Assembly: GCA_038250235.1 (NCBI GenBank)
Contig: JBBSCO010000009.1
Coordinates: 4,801 to 68,800, forward strand
Source of the DNA: JAAUTS01 sp038250235
Lineage (GTDB): Bacteria > Verrucomicrobiota > Verrucomicrobiia > Methylacidiphilales > JAAUTS01
Length of the DNA: 64,000 bases
Direction: 5' to 3'
Part shown: piece by piece, positions 62,987-64,000 of the stretch
How the letters are laid out: the number at the start of each line of letters is the position of its first letter
How positions within the stretch are numbered: position 1 is the first letter of the stretch
Notes under the pieces: generated by a model
Databases searched by the model: none
Seen by the model: only the letters and a program-made list of their open reading frames with translations
Told to the model about the DNA's origin: nothing
Program-made: the position numbers and the translations under genes

Positions 62987-63798
62987 AGAGCCCCGACTCC
63001 AGCTCCCTTCGCTGGTATGAGCGCCTGCACACGCCGCAGATGATTTTCGCCGTTGTTCTGTTGGCGGTGGTCGTGTCCCTGCCCGCATTGCGCGGTTCCG
63101 GCCGTGATCTGGACTATCTGGGAAACTTCAGCCGCTTTGCCATACAATTTTTTCCCCCGGATTTTTCCGTCACGGGCCGCATCCTGTCCGCCCTGATCGA
63201 AACAGCCCAGATCGCGGTCATCTCGACCCTTTTCGGCATGATCCTGTCGCTGCCCCTGGCCGTGTCCGGGTCGCGCACCCTCTCACCCCTCTGGCTGGTG
63301 GCTCCGTCCCGCATGATCATGAACCTGATCCGCACCATCCCCAGCCTGATCTGGGCCCTGATCGCGGTGGCCATCGTGGGCGCTAATCCTTTGGCAGGCG
63401 TTATTGCCCTTACTTTCTACAGCATCGGCTATCTGGGAAAATTTTTCAGTGATGCCTTCGAGTCGGTGGACCTGGACGTGGCGCAGGGATTAAGGGCGAT
63501 GGGAGCCGGTGCCCTGCAGTCCTTCCAATACGGACTGTGGCCCCACGCCAAACCCCTGGTCTGGAGCAGTTCGCTCTGGATGGTGGAGTACAATATCCGT
63601 TCCGCCTCGATCATCGGATATGTCGGGGCGGGCGGACTGGGAACGCTGCTGCACAGTTATCAGGAATATTCCCAATGGAACCGCTTCTGCACGGTGTTGC
63701 TTTTCCTGCTGGCCGTGGTGACGCTGCTGGATGTGCTGGGCGAATGGGCCCGAAAAAAAATCACCAAGAAGATCCAGAAGCCTCTTTCCCAGAGTTGA
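62983..63798 (+). CDS. PhnE-like ABC transporter permease
   Basis: 271 residues from the ATG at 62983, which overlaps the ATPase stop. About six transmembrane segments are present. The cytoplasmic coupling region is LDVAQGLRAMGAGALQSFQYGLWPHA, and VEYNIRSASIIGYVGAGGLG follows, both typical of PhnE. The open frame upstream of 62983 is a shadow of the ATPase gene. It completes a PhnD/C/E transporter with one permease, probably a homodimer. Confidence 0.9.
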   Translation: MKSPDSSSLRWYERLHTPQMIFAVVLLAVVVSLPALRGSGRDLDYLGNFSRFAIQFFPPDFSVTGRILSALIETAQIAVISTLFGMILSLPLAVSGSRTLSPLWLVAPSRMIMNLIRTIPSLIWALIAVAIVGANPLAGVIALTFYSIGYLGKFFSDAFESVDLDVAQGLRAMGAGALQSFQYGLWPHAKPLVWSSSLWMVEYNIRSASIIGYVGAGGLGTLLHSYQEYSQWNRFCTVLLFLLAVVTLLDVLGEWARKKITKKIQKPLSQS

Positions 63799-64000
63799 GT
63801 AAGCAGTTTTGGAAATTGCGGAAAAGGGCGTTTTTAACGCAAAGACGCAAAGATTTTAAGACGCCAGAAAGACTTTTCCGGATTCAAAAAGATCTAAAAC
63901 ACGAAACTTGCGCCCTGGCCCTTGGCTTCCTGCTATCACCTCAGTAGACTAATTGAATCGGCGTGTAATAGCCTGCTGAGAGTTGCTCTATGCTCTAAAG
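63799..64000. other. Terminal intergenic region
   Basis: No gene is visible. AACGCAAAGACGCAAAG at 63836-63852 belongs to a short dispersed repeat type also represented by TTTGCGTTCTTGGCGTCTTGG at 571-591. The downstream gene lies beyond the window. Confidence 0.5.

Overview
The window looks like the chromosome of a member of the PVC superphylum, most probably a Verrucomicrobiota bacterium (inference). The best clue is the ribonucleotide reductase small subunit at 56603-57748, which follows the chlamydial class Ic pattern and has Leu where the radical tyrosine normally sits. A TonB-dependent receptor and several lipoproteins indicate a diderm envelope. No rRNA or tRNA gene was seen, and no CRISPR array.

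Layout. 1-6.9 kb is a sugar or sugar-acid catabolic locus: a LarA-like racemase (cut by the window edge), an SDR dehydrogenase, a LacI repressor, then divergently three Gfo/Idh/MocA oxidoreductases and a sugar isomerase/epimerase. An operator-like palindrome lies between the two arms. 7-15.7 kb holds a rhodanese, lipoyl synthase and the complete pyruvate dehydrogenase set (E1 alpha, E1 beta, E2, E3). A Uma2 gene with a hairpin repeat splits that set, and a Panacea-type toxin-antitoxin pair sits at its 3' end. 16-24 kb has an FHA protein, a DinG-type helicase, a CbiX-like chelatase, a glutaminase-STAS-cNMP fusion and an MGMT-type protein. 23-26.8 kb has a divergent AmgK/MurU cell-wall-recycling pair whose MurU arm is a tightly overlapping four-gene operon. 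27-44 kb is mainly transport and envelope genes: aspartate-semialdehyde dehydrogenase, an APC permease, a coiled-coil envelope protein with a tiny lipoprotein, an MMPL/RND exporter, a full Liv branched-chain amino-acid ABC transporter, a bacterial voltage-gated channel, an SLC13 permease and a GYF_2 pseudoprotease.

43.4-53.5 kb is an accessory, repeat-rich stretch. It contains a kelch pseudogene, a frameshifted REP-associated transposase, two REPIN-like hairpins whose cores are inverted relative to each other, an intact HicBA module between 50-bp inverted repeats, and two further toxin-antitoxin pairs in which the toxin is broken and the antitoxin is open. 53.6-57.7 kb is nrdA-nrdB. After a 1.2-kb gap the window closes with a TonB receptor and a PhnD/PhnC/PhnE-type ABC importer.

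Two genes, the Panacea antitoxin and MurU, have family-conserved N-termini whose only well-placed start is CTG followed by AAA. The strongest leads are the invertible-core REPIN pair, the inverted-repeat-flanked HicBA block, the decayed toxin-antitoxin cluster and the class Ic ribonucleotide reductase.
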